DNA from: an uncultured Ruminococcus sp.
Lineage (GTDB): Bacteria > Bacillota > Clostridia > Oscillospirales > Ruminococcaceae
DNA: 7,142 bases
Reading direction: 5' to 3'
Assembly (NCBI GenBank): GCA_947174625.1
Contig: CAMWJT010000062.1
Coordinates: 1 to 7,142, forward strand
Shown: positions 6,328-7,142 of the stretch, piece after piece
How positions within the stretch are numbered: the first letter of the stretch is position 1
Layout of the letters: each line of letters starts with the position of its first letter
The notes under the pieces: generated by a model
Databases searched by the model: none
Seen by the model: only the letters and a program-made list of their open reading frames with translations
Told to the model about the DNA's origin: nothing
Made by a program: the position numbers and the translations under genes

Positions 6328-6636
6328 ATGCCGATATTGGAAGAAACACTGGACTATCTGGGGATTGACTATGTGGATGATGCTGTCCGCCGGAATGCAC
6401 AGATGGCGTTAGATGCCGCTGCTGATGTTATCAGGGGGGCTGTCGGTGATGATGTCTATGAGATGCTTCCAGACAGCAGAAAGCTGAAAGAATTGACGCT
6501 CCTGCATACGGCTGACTTATATGATGAACGGAACACTACCACACCGAAAGCAAATGCTGTCAATCGTAAGATTGTGGATTCCATGGAATGGCAGTTAAAA
6601 CTGGAGCTTAGACGAAAAAAGGAAGAATTGGTATGA
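6328..6636 (+). CDS. Head-tail connector protein (gp6-like DNA-packaging adaptor)
   Basis: This 102-residue, mostly helical and acidic protein matches the gp6-like head-tail connector family, which docks under the portal ring once packaging ends. Typical features are the N-terminal 'LEETLDYLGIDYVDDAVRRNAQMALDAAADVIRGAVGDD' region, given here only as a description of two helices, the 'YEMLPDSRKLKELTLLHTADLYDER' helix, and a C-terminal helix after 'NAVNRKIVDSMEWQL'. The start is 2 nt after the capsid stop and has no clear Shine-Dalgarno sequence, so reinitiation by ribosomes finishing the capsid gene is likely. The 3' end overlaps the next gene as ATGA. Position directly after the capsid gene supports the call. 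Confidence 0.85.
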   Translation: MPILEETLDYLGIDYVDDAVRRNAQMALDAAADVIRGAVGDDVYEMLPDSRKLKELTLLHTADLYDERNTTTPKANAVNRKIVDSMEWQLKLELRRKKEELV

Positions 6637-6947
6637 GGTATGATAAACCAGTTGAAATTCAAAAACAGAATGAAGACACGGAATGCTGGGAAAGTATCGG
6701 CGACCGTTCTTTCCATGCAAGGGTAAACAAGACCGGCGGCAGTCAAAGCTTTGTCGCCGGTGCAGACCAGTTTCCTGCACGACTAAATTTTGATTTCCGG
6801 TATTGTAAGGCACTGGAAGAAATCCGTTATCAGCCGGAGCTGTACAGACTGATTTACAGGGGATACACATTCCAGGTCATAGACTATGATGATTATCTGG
6901 AACAGCACAAAACTGTCAGGATTGTGGGGAAATTATATGAGCCGTAA
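6633..6947 (+). CDS. Head-closure / head-tail joining protein
   Basis: This 104-residue protein resembles the small beta-rich head-tail joining family (HK97 gp7 / SPP1 gp16 type), which seals the portal channel and offers the docking surface for the tail. The pattern is 'MRYDKPVEIQKQ' at the start, a conserved Trp in 'ECWESIG', 'FHARVNKTGG', and 'FDFRYCK' in the middle. It closes with the family-typical 'LYRLIYRGYTFQVIDYDDY' and a final strand 'KTVRIVGKLYE'. AAGGAAG at 6619-6625 precedes the ATG by 7 nt. It overlaps the connector gene by 4 bp and the next gene by 11 bp. The gene order connector, closure, gp10-like is the standard neck block of HK97-like siphoviruses. Confidence 0.82.
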   Translation: MRYDKPVEIQKQNEDTECWESIGDRSFHARVNKTGGSQSFVAGADQFPARLNFDFRYCKALEEIRYQPELYRLIYRGYTFQVIDYDDYLEQHKTVRIVGKLYEP

Positions 6948-7142
6948 CATGATGATAAGTCCTGAAGCTCTCGGTGATGCAATTTCTGAACAACTGGAAC
7001 TCTATCAAAAAAGTGTGGAAACAAAAATAGACAAACATGCTGCCCAAGCCGCAAAAGAACTTGTCCGCATCACAAAAAATACAGCACCATTCAATGCAAA
7101 GCACCACGGGCGGCATTTTGTCAATTGTATCGCAAGTAAGAA
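6937..7142 (+). CDS. HK97 gp10-like neck/tail-completion protein, N-terminal part (3' end cut by window)
   Basis: An open frame starts at ATG 6937, 11 bp inside the preceding gene, with GGGGA at 6926-6930 as ribosome binding site. It runs to the right edge without a stop, giving 68 complete codons. The protein reads MSRNMMISPEALGDAISEQL at its start. It continues as one long charged helix ('QLELYQKSVETKIDKHAAQ', then 'AAKELVRITKNTAP') and a 'KHHGRHFVNCI' segment. This long helix followed by 'K..AP...G.....' is the hallmark of the HK97 gp10 family, found in the neck/tail-terminator block after the head-closure gene. ATG codons at 6949 and 6952 are possible alternative starts. Because only the N-terminal part is visible the call rests on pattern and gene order. 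Confidence 0.75.
   Translation, partial: MSRNMMISPEALGDAISEQLELYQKSVETKIDKHAAQAAKELVRITKNTAPFNAKHHGRHFVNCIASK

Noticed and set aside
1..7142. A new defence or mobile system hidden in the window
   Set aside because: Apart from the partial MazF and the 71-residue unknown, every gene fits the standard packaging-head-neck order of an HK97-like phage. No CRISPR array, tRNA, transposase or integrase signal was seen.

Overview
The window is a piece of a tailed-phage genome, most likely a prophage in a Firmicutes host. It holds the DNA-packaging and head-assembly module of an HK97-like siphovirus. The host group is inferred from strong AGGAGG-type ribosome binding sites, moderately AT-rich DNA, a MazF close to Bacillus subtilis NdoA, and the P27 small / HK97-type large terminase arrangement common in Clostridia and other Firmicutes phages. 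No chromosomal housekeeping gene, integrase or attachment site is visible, so integrated and free phage DNA cannot be told apart.

Layout, all on the + strand. Positions 1-254 hold the C-terminal part of a MazF/PemK-type endoribonuclease, cut by the window edge. Positions 266-700 encode an HNH endonuclease with an N-terminal zinc ribbon. Positions 701-798 form the only real non-coding gap. It carries a GC-rich 15-bp dyad (a candidate cos cleavage site), two A-rich direct repeats and an A6T7 tract. The packaging and head genes then run without a break: small terminase (799-1323), large terminase (1316-3055), portal (3052-4308), a 71-residue unknown protein (4298-4513), prohead protease (4510-5166), major capsid protein (5159-6325), head-tail connector (6328-6636), head-closure/adaptor (6633-6947) and an HK97 gp10-like protein (6937 to the right edge, incomplete).

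The genes form one assembly line. The terminase pair, probably helped by the HNH protein, recognises and cuts the genome at cos and pumps it through the portal into a procapsid. The procapsid is built from the capsid protein, whose N-terminal scaffold-like arm is removed by the protease. The connector, closure and gp10-like proteins then complete the neck for tail attachment. Nearly every junction overlaps by 4-11 bp, and no promoter or terminator is apparent from 799 to 7142, so this is one translationally coupled late operon.

The head genes are conventional, and I see no evidence for a wholly new system. The points most worth a second look are the putative cos region, the small-terminase start (a near-perfect ribosome binding site placed in front of an ATA where the family normally has ATG), the MazF toxin joined to the packaging operon, and the unidentified 71-residue protein between portal and protease.
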